Shown here: one piece after another, positions 47,301 through 50,660 of the stretch
How positions within the stretch are numbered: position 1 is the stretch's first letter
How the letters are laid out: each line of letters starts with the position of its first letter
Source of the DNA: Malachius bipustulatus
Lineage: Eukaryota > Arthropoda > Insecta > Coleoptera > Melyridae
NCBI GenBank assembly: GCA_910589415.1
Contig: OU342636.1
Span: forward strand, 39,943,735 to 40,007,734
Direction: 5' to 3'
Length of the DNA: 64,000 nucleotides
Program-made: the position numbers and the translations under genes
The notes under the pieces: generated by a model
Told to the model about the DNA's origin: nothing
The model's database searches: none
Seen by the model: only the letters and a program-made list of their open reading frames with translations

Positions 47301-48083
47301 AGAAAGGAGGAACTGGGAGCATAGTGGATCTTTACATGTATGACAATATTCGTCTTGATGTATTTGTATTCAGATAAACAAGTTTGCATATTAGTAAAGC
47401 AAGAATGACAAAGTAAAGAAGATGTCCTTTTATCTTATAGTATGAAGTTGTAGTGGTGTATGTATGCTTTATGCTTGGAGGACACAATGGAGTGTAAAAT
47501 TTTCTATTGGACAATCGCGCCATCTTGCATGTACGCCAACAGAGATGAAGGAAAACATGAATGTGTGGCTACTATATCTCATGACCGAAAGACCGTGCAA
47601 ACTTACGCTTGGAGAAACATTTCTGGTTGCCGCTTTTTTTTCTTGTTTTAGTAATGCCAGTTACGGCACGTGCCCGTTATTTCGGCCATGAGATATAGGC
47701 GGCGAAATCATTGCTGAAAAATTATCTACTTAACATGTCAAAACGCAAAGATCAACTACGCCACCTGTAGGTAATGTTACGTGAGTCACCCTAAAGCACA
47801 CTTGGCCGGCAGAAGCAAAAGGAGTATTAGTAAATAGTAAAGTGTGGCGTATAAATTGAGCCTACTCGTATGAGAGTTATTGTGCCGTTTGGTACCTCCA
47901 AAAAGAGATAGTTCTTGAGACTGCCGCATGTCCTGATTTGAGGGATGGTGATGTGGATCTTGGTGCTGTCGGGTGTCTTCTTGATCAGGGTGAGAGTCTT
48001 GTTGCTGAAGCAGAGACTGTAGTCGCCTTGTATGTCGGGATTCCCCAGACCTCTGCTCAAAATCGTCACTTGCCATACGTGTT
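3115..48083 (-). CDS. chico: Insulin receptor substrate (Chico/IRS), 5' partial, nine exons seen
   Basis: Exons in transcript order: 48083-47896, 43759-43668, 25698-25556, 25033-24974, 24124-24041, 20543-20397, 8986-8822, 5644-5369, 5222-3115. Each junction has AG and GT sites, and the phases agree throughout, giving 1086 codons plus a stop. Residues 1-93 are most of an IRS-type PTB domain (WQV, GDYSLC, IRTCG, GAGELW, AQNI), which binds the NPxpY motif of the activated insulin receptor. Residues 94-384 are a Ser/Pro-rich linker. From about 375 on come eleven YxxM sites for the p85/p60 subunit of PI3-kinase, one YVNY site for a Grb2/Drk-type adaptor, and terminal YASL and YAEI sites of the kind bound by SHP2/Csw. 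The expected product is a cytoplasmic, membrane-recruited docking protein of the insulin/PI3K growth pathway. The PH domain and start codon are missing from what I can place. Confidence 0.94.
5369..5644 (-). CDS. chico: chico exon with the first YMPM PI3-kinase docking site
   Basis: The acceptor TTTTGTAG precedes 5644 and the donor is GACG|GTGAGT after 5369. Phase 1 on both sides, 276 bases. The exon is acidic (SLGEEQLQDTV, TPDEAIAEEDCVD) and ends in GYMPMAPNSSDD, a canonical YMPM motif followed by the phase-1 split glycine. Skipping it would remove one PI3-kinase site and keep the frame. Confidence 0.92.
5645..6720 (-). other. chico intron sequence, nothing recognised
   Basis: AT-rich intron between the exons at 5369-5644 and 8822-8986. 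Short open frames on both strands show no domain and no codon structure. I see no repeat boundary here. Confidence 0.5.
7120..7470. repeat. Minisatellite of TTTGGAAAT/TTTGGCAAT units
   Basis: About 350 bases consist of 10- to 12-base variants of TTTGGAAATG, TTTGGAAATA and TTTGGCAATG, with a few TTGGAATTGG interruptions. Because the unit has no in-frame stop in several phases, both strands show false open frames over 100 residues long. Confidence 0.95.
7577..8739. mobile_element. 1.16-kb foldback (long inverted repeat) element, TA target duplication
   Basis: The two halves are inverted copies: about 555 bases per arm with roughly 50 bases of spacer near 8133-8180. Both ends read CAGTGTGTGTCACAGACATG. 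TA dinucleotides flank the element at 7575-7576 and 8740-8741. The arms look more than 90 percent identical by eye along their whole length. There is no coding capacity, so this is a non-autonomous element, probably moved by a Tc1/mariner-type transposase given the TA target. It interrupts one of the ~130-base tandem units, whose sequence continues on the far side. Confidence 0.9.
8822..8986 (-). CDS. chico: chico linker exon with RCDSMPSRPRTSSEG
   Basis: The acceptor ATTTACAG precedes 8986 and the donor is GTCG|GTGAGT after 8822. Phase 1 on both sides, 165 bases. It encodes GGSGRERCDSMPSRPRTSSE followed by GNHPISIW and RPNSVYNHD. The Ser-centred RCDSMPSRPRT block resembles the conserved linker of insect and vertebrate IRS. 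The adjacent intron holds the 7.6-8.7 kb foldback element, whose right end stops about 80 bases from this exon. Confidence 0.88.
9515..9972. mobile_element. 458-bp non-autonomous element, 27-bp inverted repeats, 8-bp target duplication
   Basis: The left end, CTTAGACTATATTAATAAAT followed by ATGGACC (9515-9541), is the exact reverse complement of 9946-9972. The flanking octamer GTGTAGGG is present at 9507-9514 and again at 9973-9980. Perfect terminal repeats plus an 8-base duplication fit hAT- or P-type transposition. The interior has no transposase; it is AT-rich on the left and relatively GC-rich around 9808-9900. Confidence 0.9.
9981..12050. other. chico intron, no gene seen
   Basis: AT-rich intron. 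A ~45-base stretch at 10139-10183 (ATCAGTGTGGCATCTCACCG core) recurs at 27474-27518. The 119-residue open frame at 11502-11861 has no recognisable domain and sits in low-complexity AT DNA. Around 10600-11200 the sequence is less AT-rich and looks like old repeat DNA, but I cannot name it. Confidence 0.4.
12051..12803. mobile_element. Foldback-type inverted repeat element, about 0.75 kb
   Basis: A left arm at about 12056-12375 (GGAGCCAAAAGCCACC, CACCCTTAACCCCCAGCC, TGACTTCGACGTCTT, TTTTTCGATATCCATTTACT, CGGCCTCCAGGGGAAA) is repeated inverted at about 12380-12700. The right side continues to a terminus reading, inward, TACAGGGTGATCCATTTAAA (rc of 12784-12803). The corresponding left terminus is not clear, so the left boundary is approximate. 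No coding sequence. Confidence 0.75.
12804..16060. other. chico intron, no gene seen; GC-rich patch at 15460-15680
   Basis: Mostly AT-rich with scattered short open frames. Around 14890-15350 there are G-runs and purine-rich stretches. At 15460-15680 base composition changes sharply to CpG-rich (GCCCGCGCGCGCGAG, GAACGCGCGCTCGG). That patch could be an old promoter or LTR, but I see no matching second copy and no coding region. Confidence 0.4.
16061..16263. mobile_element. 203-bp MITE with ~85-bp inverted arms
   Basis: The left arm (ATTTCGTGAGACTTT..., TATGACAGTTCTTAGTTTCA, CACAAAA, then GGTTGCTTGAAAT and GAAGGTTTT) is repeated inverted to 16263 (AAAACCTTCGTATTTCAGGC, AGCCAATCAG, TGTGTGAAACTACGAACTGT, CATAACAGCCTATGAAAT). 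The arms differ by small indels. No target duplication was recognised. The element is too short to code. Confidence 0.85.
16264..17749. other. chico intron, no gene seen
   Basis: AT-rich intronic sequence. From about 17478 (GGGATGGGTAAAAAAGTCCC) to 17750 the sequence looks repeat-derived and abuts the truncated copy of the 35-kb inverted-repeat family. I cannot identify it. Confidence 0.4.
17750..18353. mobile_element. Truncated copy of the ~850-bp TACAGGGTGG inverted-repeat family
   Basis: It matches 35265-35861 nearly base for base (GACAGGTGAAATGATTGATA, GTAGGTACCTACCATAAATA, GGGGCTTCTTTTATGAATGT, GGGGGTGGACATAAGTGATG). The outer ~250 bases of the left arm are missing. The right end, GGACCACCCGG, is followed by TA at 18354-18355 and at once by another CAGGGT start. 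It is non-coding. Confidence 0.85.
18356..19395. repeat. Large inverted repeat of internally repeated modules
   Basis: The left half (about 18590-18960) holds two diverged modules with CGTTTTCAAGGGTGCTGAAC, ACGATGG and CCAAGGGGGTTGA. The right half (about 19010-19395) holds the same modules inverted (CCCTTGGAGG, CATCCTCGAAAACG, GTTGTCATTAGATACAAGGC). The left boundary starts with CAGGGTATCCC right after a TA; the right boundary has no matching end, so the element appears truncated there. Open frames in the two arms mirror each other and are not genes. Confidence 0.75.
19396..20326. other. chico intron, no gene seen
   Basis: AT-rich intron between the 18-19-kb inverted repeat and the (CAA)n tract. 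No domain, no clear repeat boundary. Confidence 0.4.
20327..20358. repeat. (CAA)n microsatellite
   Basis: About ten CAA units, perfect over roughly 30 bases, lying 40 bases downstream (in transcript sense) of the donor site of the proline-rich chico exon. On the transcribed strand it reads (TTG)n. Confidence 0.95.
20397..20543 (-). CDS. chico: chico linker exon, proline-rich
   Basis: The acceptor CGTGTCCAG precedes 20543. I chose the donor T|GTATGT after 20397. It leaves phase 1, agrees with the next exon's nearest acceptor, and matches the donor consensus better than the overlapping GTGTAT two bases earlier. It encodes RTQSLPITDTPPVP and then a run of prolines (SPPPPPT). A (CAA)n microsatellite lies just inside the downstream intron. 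Confidence 0.82.
21190..21900 (-). pseudogene. Tc1/mariner-superfamily transposase, decayed
   Basis: Reading down the minus strand in shifting frames: an ELNEDDFDRRQEF helix region near 21750, a piece with QQLNVWVRICE, then FQQDGAPSHYALV near 21490. FPGQRIG follows, then CGLGVLVGSSENKIYTTEPG and an ending near 21195 (CFLVWKLEAHNL). This order matches the DDE_3-type transposases common in insects, in which the D of QQDGAP is the second catalytic Asp. Several frameshifts and stops show that it is dead. Confidence 0.8.
21951..22625 (-). pseudogene. Non-LTR retrotransposon RNase H domain fragment
   Basis: On the minus strand, LVCFTDGSRNKNGCTGA near 22390 gives the first catalytic Asp (FTDGS). 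TIYICTDSQATAKAL near 22210 gives the TDSQ motif. HIVCVPAHSGVSGQ near 22070 corresponds to the WVPGHxGxxGN motif. A preceding piece (EIARVAEMEIPISNL) is the linker after the reverse transcriptase. This is the C-terminal RNase H of a jockey/R1-like element; no reverse transcriptase is attached. It sits inside the 20.7-23.1 kb element, by nested insertion or capture. Confidence 0.85.
23150..24040. other. chico intron, no gene seen
   Basis: AT-rich intron. The short open frame at 23219-23422 and the one starting MESLEFYIDW near 23442 show no domain. No repeat boundary was recognised. Confidence 0.4.
24041..24124 (-). CDS. chico: chico linker exon with RRHSIS motif
   Basis: The acceptor CATGCAG precedes 24124 and the donor is TCAG|GTGTGT after 24041. 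Phase 1 on both sides, 84 bases. It encodes SGVASLYQHLIHRAG and ends in ERRHSIS. RRHSxS is an AKT/PKA-like basophilic kinase site of the type common in IRS linkers; that role is inferred. Confidence 0.8.
24125..24973. other. chico intron, AT-rich
   Basis: A short intron (about 0.85 kb) of AT-rich low-complexity sequence; nothing else seen. The next intron, 25034-25555, is similar. Confidence 0.5.
24974..25033 (-). CDS. chico: chico short linker exon (60 bases)
   Basis: The acceptor TCTTCCAG precedes 25033 and the donor is ATAG|GTACGG after 24974. Phase 1 on both sides, so it can be skipped without changing frame. It encodes a low-complexity Ser/His/Gln stretch (VHPSSSSSQHPI). It has no domain. 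Support comes from the splice sites, phase agreement and reading frame, not from conserved residues. Confidence 0.7.
   Translation of the reverse strand: MHPNQMIRSILVAALHSIL
25556..25698 (-). CDS. chico: chico exon, serine-rich linker after the PTB domain
   Basis: The acceptor TTCTTGCAG precedes 25698 and the donor is CAAG|GTTTGT after 25556. Phase 2 in, phase 1 out, 143 bases. It closes the PTB helix (HAMYPNKSDKDK) and opens the basic, Ser-rich linker with HRNRSSSATESS, the kind of sequence that carries inhibitory Ser phosphorylation in IRS proteins. The remainder (GARKFLYAGFSKGFFNQ) has no motif I recognise. Confidence 0.88.
25699..27540. other. Start of the 18-kb chico intron, no gene seen
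   Basis: AT-rich. At 26570-26700 there is one diverged outlying copy of the repeat that forms the 27.5-kb array. A motif at 26705-26733 (ACTGAGAGTTGTCTGTTGTG) is the near reverse complement of a motif at 27487-27516. Confidence 0.45.
27541..28335. repeat. Tandem array of ~165-base units
   Basis: About five diverged units share AAGACTT(C)TTCGGAGTCC, AAAAATTTCCAGAAGCAAAG, ACTTGGTGAAGTTGTTGAGA, CTCAATAATTA and a C-rich stretch before CAACAGC. The third unit carries a 14-base C run near 27990. Open frames through the array follow the unit period and are not genes. Confidence 0.85.
28336..29925. other. chico intron, no gene seen
   Basis: Mixed composition with no recognisable domain. The open frame at 29227-29430 has no known motif. 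Around 28780-29110 the sequence is less AT-rich, without a clear identity. Confidence 0.4.
29926..30095. repeat. Short tandem repeat, about 50-base unit, three copies
   Basis: The unit runs through GGTCCGGTTTGACA, AGGTCCG(C)CCAGCTCGA and TTTTTTGCAAGGTCTGG and occurs three times with point changes. The sequence GAGCTTTGTCAAACC at 30078 is part of an inverted partial copy. Confidence 0.75.
30190..31510 (+). pseudogene. Jockey-like non-LTR retrotransposon, C-terminal RT and RNase H remnant
   Basis: In order on the plus strand: the end of the reverse transcriptase (KTWGLSSKTSLWIYSAIV then YGILVWWPK, about 30350-30460); an RNase H region starting RYTEGS near 30805 and continuing GVHSQALDLDVTTRLGRH (30850-30900); EWAEILDKLTLQNTVKLI (31090-31140); and a C-terminal cysteine motif (DPKCRRCKEENKTAV, 31395-31440) that in intact relatives reads CxxC...H...C. 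Frames change repeatedly and stops are common. The 5' half (endonuclease and most of RT) is absent, as expected of a truncated insertion. Confidence 0.85.
31511..34460. other. chico intron; GC-richer patch with short direct repeats at 32290-32720
   Basis: At 32290-32500 the phrase GTGTGGCCTG...CTGCATGTGTAG recurs three times. At 32505-32640 the phrase GTGAAGGATCGAGAGGAT...CTG recurs three times. A 189-codon minus-strand open frame (32315-32884) is a by-product of this composition. Near 32995, AAATAAAATTGTGTATTCAC resembles a polyadenylation region such as those in LTRs, but no second copy is visible. Elsewhere nothing was recognised. Confidence 0.4.
34465..34585. repeat. Cluster of TATCGATA-like palindromes
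   Basis: At least four ATCGAT palindromes (near 34469, 34478, 34488 and 34542), plus further ATCGA/CGATA half motifs, fall within about 120 bases. TATCGATA is the DRE motif bound by the DREF factor in flies. Here the cluster is deep in an intron and may be only AT-rich satellite-like sequence. Confidence 0.6.
35014..35861. mobile_element. 848-bp inverted-repeat element, TACAGGGTGG family, complete copy
   Basis: The left arm from 35014 (CAGGGTGGTAGACCATCACT, TATTTCCACCCC, TAGAGGTTAATTTCAAAG) is repeated inverted to 35861 (GGACATAAGTGATGGACCAC, CCGG), with roughly 300-base arms. The middle (GACAGGTGAAATGATTGATA to TGCTATACCAGCCCTTC) is unique to the family. TA lies on both sides (35012-35013 and 35862-35863). 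No coding sequence. A truncated second copy is at 17750-18353 and a diverged relative is directly adjacent. Confidence 0.88.
35864..36580. mobile_element. Diverged relative of the same inverted-repeat family, adjacent
   Basis: It starts with the same outer arm (AGGGTGGTAGACCATCACTT, ATTTCCACCCCTGGAATAGA) immediately after the previous copy. It has its own inner inverted repeat (GGTAGGTATCATAAATTCTT near 36135, inverted near 36250). It runs through a right arm with CAAAATTATCACTAAATTAG before fading near 36580. The right terminus is lost. It shares the outer arms but not the middle of its neighbour. Confidence 0.8.
36680..36752. repeat. Imperfect hairpin
   Basis: GCGGAGAATAA...GGGCATTATTCA pairs with TGAATAATGTTCATTCTCCGC around a ~20-base loop. 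Isolated; no function assigned. Confidence 0.65.
36753..41440. other. chico intron, no gene established
   Basis: Short open frames at 37008-37298 (leucine-rich), 38701-38919 and 39304-39510 have no recognisable domain. Around 39500-40850 the plus strand is less AT-rich and can be read in pieces (MADELSGNKIERERYHVDLM near 39502; ETGDSYDQFVFLAEKNVQLT near 40440). It may be an old retroelement, but I cannot name it. A (GAA)n-like run is at 38555-38575. Confidence 0.35.
41465..41580 (-). pseudogene. Mariner-type transposase C-terminal fragment
   Basis: The minus strand reads IGSRRPLKIPVQWPARSRDL then NLLDFYF and a stop. This corresponds to the WIGRRG...WPARSPDL...LDFFLWG block that follows the second catalytic Asp in insect Tc1/mariner-type transposases and contains the third acidic residue. 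Only about 35 residues are recognisable. Confidence 0.75.
41581..43667. other. chico intron; CpG-rich patch at 42400-42540
   Basis: AT-rich except for 42400-42540 (ACGCAGAGCAACGGCGGGCG, CGCGCAGCGAGTGAGTG), which is conspicuously CpG-rich and ends in TCAG|GTGCGT, a donor-like site on the plus strand. It could be a 5' exon or promoter of an unseen transcript. Near 43215-43245, TTTAATAAAGAGTACCTGTT resembles an LTR or transcript end. Neither is proven. Confidence 0.35.
43668..43759 (-). CDS. chico: chico exon encoding the C-terminal part of the PTB domain
   Basis: A poly-T tract and CAG acceptor precede 43759. The donor is CA|GTAAGT after 43668, a near-perfect consensus. Phase 0 in, phase 2 out, 92 bases. 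The product, IGRASVLGAGELWLD then YIAQNINSTIY, is the last strand and the C-terminal helix of the IRS PTB domain. The Arg of IGR corresponds to the second pTyr-contacting arginine of human IRS1. The intron to the next exon is about 18 kb. Confidence 0.92.
43760..45763. other. chico intron, no gene seen
   Basis: AT-rich intron with no domain. It holds the perfect hairpin at 44213-44251 and, around it (44175-44310), several diverged GACT(C)GCCAAGTCA-like direct repeats. Confidence 0.45.
44213..44251. repeat. Perfect 17-bp stem, 5-base loop hairpin
   Basis: TCCAAGTCACGCGTCAT is followed by GGGAA and its exact reverse complement. It lies among diverged repeats of GACTC/CAAGTCA. Any role is unknown. 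Confidence 0.9.
45764..45912 (+). pseudogene. Non-LTR retrotransposon C-terminal fragment
   Basis: An open stretch, HLTTIGVKDNPDCSRLGEEE, is followed by EAVQRLLHECPAFEGTRL. This is the C-terminal region after RNase H in jockey/R1-like elements, where a CxxC...H...C zinc motif is expected. Here the second Cys is replaced (CSRLG) and the HEC pair is kept. The fragment is cut off on its left side. Confidence 0.75.
46015..46630 (-). pseudogene. Non-LTR retrotransposon C-terminal fragment, minus strand
   Basis: Reading down from 46620: PHVHKIDTQLNNTM, then TQWFPVHIQPPDLRR and KILANPNLPIHDDI in one frame to 46353. Then, after shifts, RLRSRRPPIK near 46330 and GVRLDLPRKAWCTLNRIRT near 46150-46200, with an ITEVCP remnant near 46060. 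This order matches the segment between the reverse transcriptase and the end of the ORF in a widespread arthropod non-LTR family. Confidence 0.8.
46690..47060 (+). pseudogene. Non-LTR retrotransposon endonuclease-to-RT linker fragment, plus strand
   Basis: The plus strand reads TPRWNFDSTN near 46742, AKKWMPRGYRKEYIPGW near 46800-46850, then after a one-base shift SEELLYQNFLESGDQEIS, LLHSLDAARQQKRSERLESM and SSRQALTLLRKLG up to about 47040. This is the stretch between the endonuclease and the RT palm in the same broad family as the neighbouring minus-strand fragment. The two pieces are oriented head to head, with about 60 bases between them. Confidence 0.8.
47061..47895. other. chico intron, no gene seen
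   Basis: The intron between retrotransposon debris and the first visible PTB exon. The sequence at 47460-47700 has short open frames on the plus strand but no recognisable domain. Confidence 0.4.
47896..48083 (-). CDS. chico: chico exon encoding first two thirds of the PTB domain
   Basis: The acceptor is TTCTTTACAG at 48084 and the donor is GAG|GTACCA after 47896. The exon enters in phase 1 (two bases complete a split codon) and leaves in phase 0, giving 62 codons. It encodes HVWQVTILSRGLG, then GDYSLCFSNKTLTL and IRTCGSLKNYLFLE. This matches the IRS PTB fold through the strand before the second phosphotyrosine-contacting arginine. The Arg of IRTCG lies where human IRS1 has a pTyr-binding arginine. 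The preceding PH exon is not identified. Confidence 0.9.
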
Positions 48084-49097
48084 CTGTAAAGAAGGAAAAA
48101 ATCAATTAATAAGTGCTAAAATGTCATAAACTAACATTCATTTGATGCAAATCTCCGTATAAATCACAATAAATAAAGCGAAACTATGCGTTATAATAGA
48201 AATGCACTCTGCAAAATTAGATTGGACCCCTGTCAATTTTACTTAATGTGTTCAGTTTTTTTTTTCAATTCATTAAGCTCGACACCGATACGTTCATCGT
48301 TCGAGCATTTTTATAAATGGAGGGAGTCAGCTGCAGCATATTGGCATTGCGTTTTTCGGTAATGGTATCGCATTAATGGAATGCATTAAAACTTGGAAAT
48401 TGCATCAGGAGAGTATAGGTACAATTAGTCAAAGAACACACCAATTATTTGTAAGTAGGAAAGTTCGTATAAAAAAGATAGTTCGCGCATAGAATGATGG
48501 CGCTTACTCTGCTGTCGAGACCACAGTATGTTACTCCCGGAGGAAATGATCAAAGCCGAGATAAAAGGGCTACATCAGAGCACGAAAAGGGCTGACGAAA
48601 AGGTCCTCGCTGACAACATGTTCTTATGCAAGCCATAGAACAGCGCTAGCTTGAGTATTCAGGCCATATCACAAGAACCACTTTTTTATAAGGAGGGGAA
48701 ATACGTGATGGACACTCTGGGATCGTTTTCTCCCAGAGCAGTTCCGAACTCTTACCGGCCAAAACCCCTCCTATTTCGTAAGACTTCTTTGGAACCGTCC
48801 TGAATGGATTTTGCATCAAAGTGTCCCTGTCATATAAGCTCGCCACATTTCCTTCGGTCATCCCTCTTTTTAATCATCATTATCCCATTGATGTATTCCT
48901 CTATCATTTATTTCCAGTTTACCTTGCTTGCCAGCATATTTCGACCAGGTTTTCTATCCTTCCCACGAAGGTACCGTGTCCCTTAAAACACTGTATCACG
49001 AAGAAGTTTACCGCTGTGTTTACGTTTCATCCAAGGTTTTACTTTGTTGATGTGGCGTCTTGTCCATTATCCCTTATTGGAAAATTCATCATTACCT
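48084..49097. other. Presumed chico intron or upstream DNA, no exon recognised
   Basis: I looked on the minus strand for a PH-domain exon ending in phase 1 and did not find one here. The open frame at 48646-48861 (minus) has no domain. Sequence near 48520-48800 is less AT-rich and may be repeat. Confidence 0.4.
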
Positions 49098-50660
49098 TCA
49101 GGGTCGGAGAACGTTTTGCCCCTGGTCTGCGCCAGTATATGAAAGGTGGCCCCTGCAATAACTGCCCAGAGCCTCGTTCCACACGGTCCTATAGGCTCTA
49201 CACGTCCTTAGGGTGGTAAGGTTGTGCTTTAGCGACCTTACCACCACTCTCTCTACGCACATATCGCGCTGAAATCCTCTCAGCGTTGCCACATATGACC
49301 AGAATCTGATAAATCAGGTCATTGGTCGTTGTTAGGTTCTCTCTTCCTTAAAATTTACCACCCTTATGGCTTTTCTTTATCTTCTATATCTTTTACTTTT
49401 TCATTTTCTTGAAATTTCATGGTGAAAAACCTAACAATGACCAATGACCTGCCTTATCAGATTCTGATCAGTTTCCGGTCATTTGTGCTGAGAGAATTTC
49501 AGCACAAGAGCAGAACAGAGAAAGTGGAGGGGGGTTAGTGGAGGGGAATTTCGTCGCTAAAGCGCAACCTTACCCCTAGGGTTGTTAGTCTCTGTACCTT
49601 TAATATTTCTGTTTTATAGGTCTCTATTTTCATTACACTGTACCATATGGAAGCACCGTATCACATTATTGATTGGACTACATAGTGATATACCTGAGGA
49701 TACACCCTTCTTTTGCTTAACGGTCTCTTTGATAAGTTGGACATGATGACGTCAAGAGCACTACCTACCCTGGTTGCTCTCCGAGTAACTTCCTGATGTA
49801 TCCTCTAAAGGTCAGTCTTCAGTATGATTACTATTCCCACCACCAAGTAGTCGACCTCTGGGCAAGGGACAATTCTGCACAAGTCTAATTTCAAACTTCA
49901 TGTCCCTCACTTTACCGATCCTATTTAGAGTCACCGCCTTTGCTTTTTCCTGGGCTACTTGAAGATCCTCTCCGTTCATCCACAGGTTTACCGCGTGAAA
50001 GACCTCATCAGCTTTCAGCATCAAGTCTTCTTCATCGGCTGCTTCGACAATAATGGAGAAATCGTCACGATAACATATTAGGAACACGCCTAGTGGGTTC
50101 GCAAGTTCAGGCTAATATCGGATGTTCCACAAGGTTGGTACTAGAACTGAGCCCTATGGAACCCCCGCCCCGACCATAATAGTGAACGTTCCTATCGGTG
50201 AAGTAATCTCGTACGATGTTAATAAGGCAAGGTTATAGATGCATAAAAAGCTTCCATGTTGCACTACTAAAGACATTTTTTACGTCTACCAAAATGAAGG
50301 CGCACCATTTGGGTCTCTAGAAGATTGGACGCTGTTGGACTGGATGCACCACCTCTGCTATTGCGTGAATCGTGGACTTTCCCATCCTCAAACCGTCTCA
50401 AAAACCACCATTCTTGTCTACTTCCGTTAGGACTCTATTGTTTATAATGTTTTCGTATAAGCTGTTCTAGTACATTTGTCAGACCTATATTTCGTTGCTT
50501 TGTCAGAAGCCTTCGTTGGTTTGTCTAATAGATTTATTATTGTTTCCAAATCGTGGGAAACATGTTCTGCGTGTTGCTGTATTCGAATAGACCTCCATAT
50601 ATGCCGGGTTTGCTCTCTGTGGAGAGCTTCACAATCACAAGAAAGCCTGTCGAATACCAA
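49098..50660 (-). pseudogene. Non-LTR retrotransposon reverse transcriptase remnant
   Basis: Down the minus strand: CTRTAYTKTL near 50455, GKSTIHAIAEVVHPVQQ near 50360, WCAFILVDVKNVFSSATW near 50300 (the RT motif with catalytic Asp), NLVEHPI near 50130, then FLICYRDDFSIIVEAADEED near 50080. That last motif is the YxDD active site, with A changed to R. LMLKADEVFHAVNLWMN and a thumb region follow, then MWYGASIWY near 49670 and TLRTCRAYRTVW near 49190. Multiple stops and shifts show that it is inactive. A MITE splits the last two segments. Confidence 0.85.
49214..49576. mobile_element. 363-bp MITE inserted in the RT remnant
   Basis: The outer ends (GGTAAGGTTGTGCTTTAGCG and, inverted, CGCTAAAGCGCAACCTTACC) and the inner arms (GAAATCCTCTCAGCGTTG..., TCTGATAAATCAGGTCATTG, TTGTTAGGTT, and their inverse at 49427-49515) show a long inverted repeat. 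TAGGG occurs on both sides (49209-49213 and 49577-49581), a likely target duplication. The flanking retrotransposon coding sequence continues on each side. Confidence 0.8.
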
